Shown: in pieces, positions 63,515 to 64,000 of the stretch
Layout: each line of letters starts with the position of its first letter
Numbering within the stretch: the first letter of the stretch is position 1
DNA from: Vitis vinifera
Taxonomy: Eukaryota; Streptophyta; Magnoliopsida; Vitales; Vitaceae
Assembly: GCF_030704535.1 (NCBI RefSeq)
Contig: NC_081818.1
Coordinates: 25,211,001-25,275,000, forward strand
Reading direction: 5' to 3'
Length of the DNA stretch: 64,000 nt
Translations under genes and position numbers: made by a program
The notes under the pieces: model-generated
Databases searched by the model: none
Told to the model about the DNA's origin: nothing
The model's input: the letters and a program-made list of their open reading frames with translations, nothing else

Positions 63515-63886
63515 GGGCTGTTTGGAAACAGACAAAGTACCCATACATTAGATTATTCTTTCAATATTGTTTTTTGAAATTAAATAGGATTTCAATTGAA
63601 GATCTATTTGGTAACTTTTCAAAAACAGTTCTAAAAAATTATTTTTGAAACAATTTTCTGGACTTAGTTTTCCTAAAAATATTATACACATAAATTATAC
63701 ATAATATACAAATTCTTAAATTATTTTCCATATTTTCTATAATATTGAAGGTTCTTCTCGATATTTTCAATTATTATTAAAAAACAAATTTATTTTTAAA
63801 ACTCAATATGTTTTTAGACCAAATTCTTAAAAAACGGAAATTAATTTTTATTCTAATACATAAAAAATAATTTCCAAATAAACCCT
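63515..63886. mobile_element. MITE copy F upstream of the PPR gene
   Basis: 372 bp with ends GGGCTGTTTGGAAA and TTTCCAAATAAACCCT, flanked by TAA at 63512-63514 and 63887-63889. It starts 66 bp upstream of the PPR start codon, so it may supply or disrupt promoter sequence. Interior is AT-rich and non-coding. Confidence 0.7.
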
Positions 63887-63889
63887 TAA

Positions 63890-64000
63890 GCAGCTATTTT
63901 TGTCTTTTTATTTTAAAAAACTTATTCTTAAAAGTTATTTTTGAAGAACAAGAAGCACAGATAGGTTTATTCTTCTAAAATAAATTCCTTATTGTAGTAA
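63890..64000. other. Right edge of the window
   Basis: AT-rich DNA with no feature recognised. Confidence 0.5.

Overview
The window is nuclear DNA from a woody dicot, most likely grapevine (Vitis). The genes have many GT-AG introns, the spacers are AT-rich with microsatellites and MITEs, and the sequence holds Ty3/gypsy (Tat) and Ty1/copia remnants. The species call rests on recollection of Vitis-like protein and repeat sequences, not on a search. No bacterial features, CRISPR arrays or confident tRNA/rRNA genes were seen.

Layout. 1-312 is a decayed gypsy reverse-transcriptase fragment (minus strand). 768-11140 is a complete but dead 10.4-kb Tat-type LTR retrotransposon: 734/707-bp LTRs, CATTG target duplication, dual RNase H, and a conserved antisense ORF with a probable intron. 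11462-13555 (minus) encodes a 668-aa GRAS transcription factor resembling RAM1, a regulator of arbuscular mycorrhiza. 17612-18218 (plus) encodes a secreted Ole e 1/extensin-like protein. 19220-19835 (minus) is a BAHD acyltransferase pseudogene. 21251-29257 (minus) is a 15-exon ARP2 gene of the ARP2/3 complex, reconstructed to exactly 389 aa. 33875-37066 (plus) is ribosomal protein eL8 (RPL7A) in seven coding exons. 39551-50359 (plus) is a ten-exon GYF-domain gene resembling EXA1, 1624 aa. 51092-53168 (plus) is a CHX cation/H+ antiporter pseudogene lacking its membrane core. 53240-56535 (minus) is a copia remnant. 61306-63448 (minus) is a two-exon P-class PPR gene of 660 aa.

The intact genes do not form a pathway. 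They are ordinary neighbours: cytoskeleton nucleation, translation, translational control, organelle RNA processing and symbiosis signalling. The spacers and introns carry a cluster of Tourist-like MITEs with 3-bp target duplications, a fold-back element, a dispersed GCGCCT-rich repeat shared by introns of two genes, and two small retroposed fragments.

I did not find a clear previously undescribed system. The most interesting points are the spliced antisense ORF of the Tat element, a 12-bp perfect palindrome upstream of the RAM1-like gene that resembles a symbiosis response element, apparent loss of a proline-rich tail in the Ole e 1 gene, and a 35-bp poly(T) insertion flanked by perfect 17-bp direct repeats. 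Exon boundaries were derived by hand from reading frame, GT-AG sites and family knowledge.
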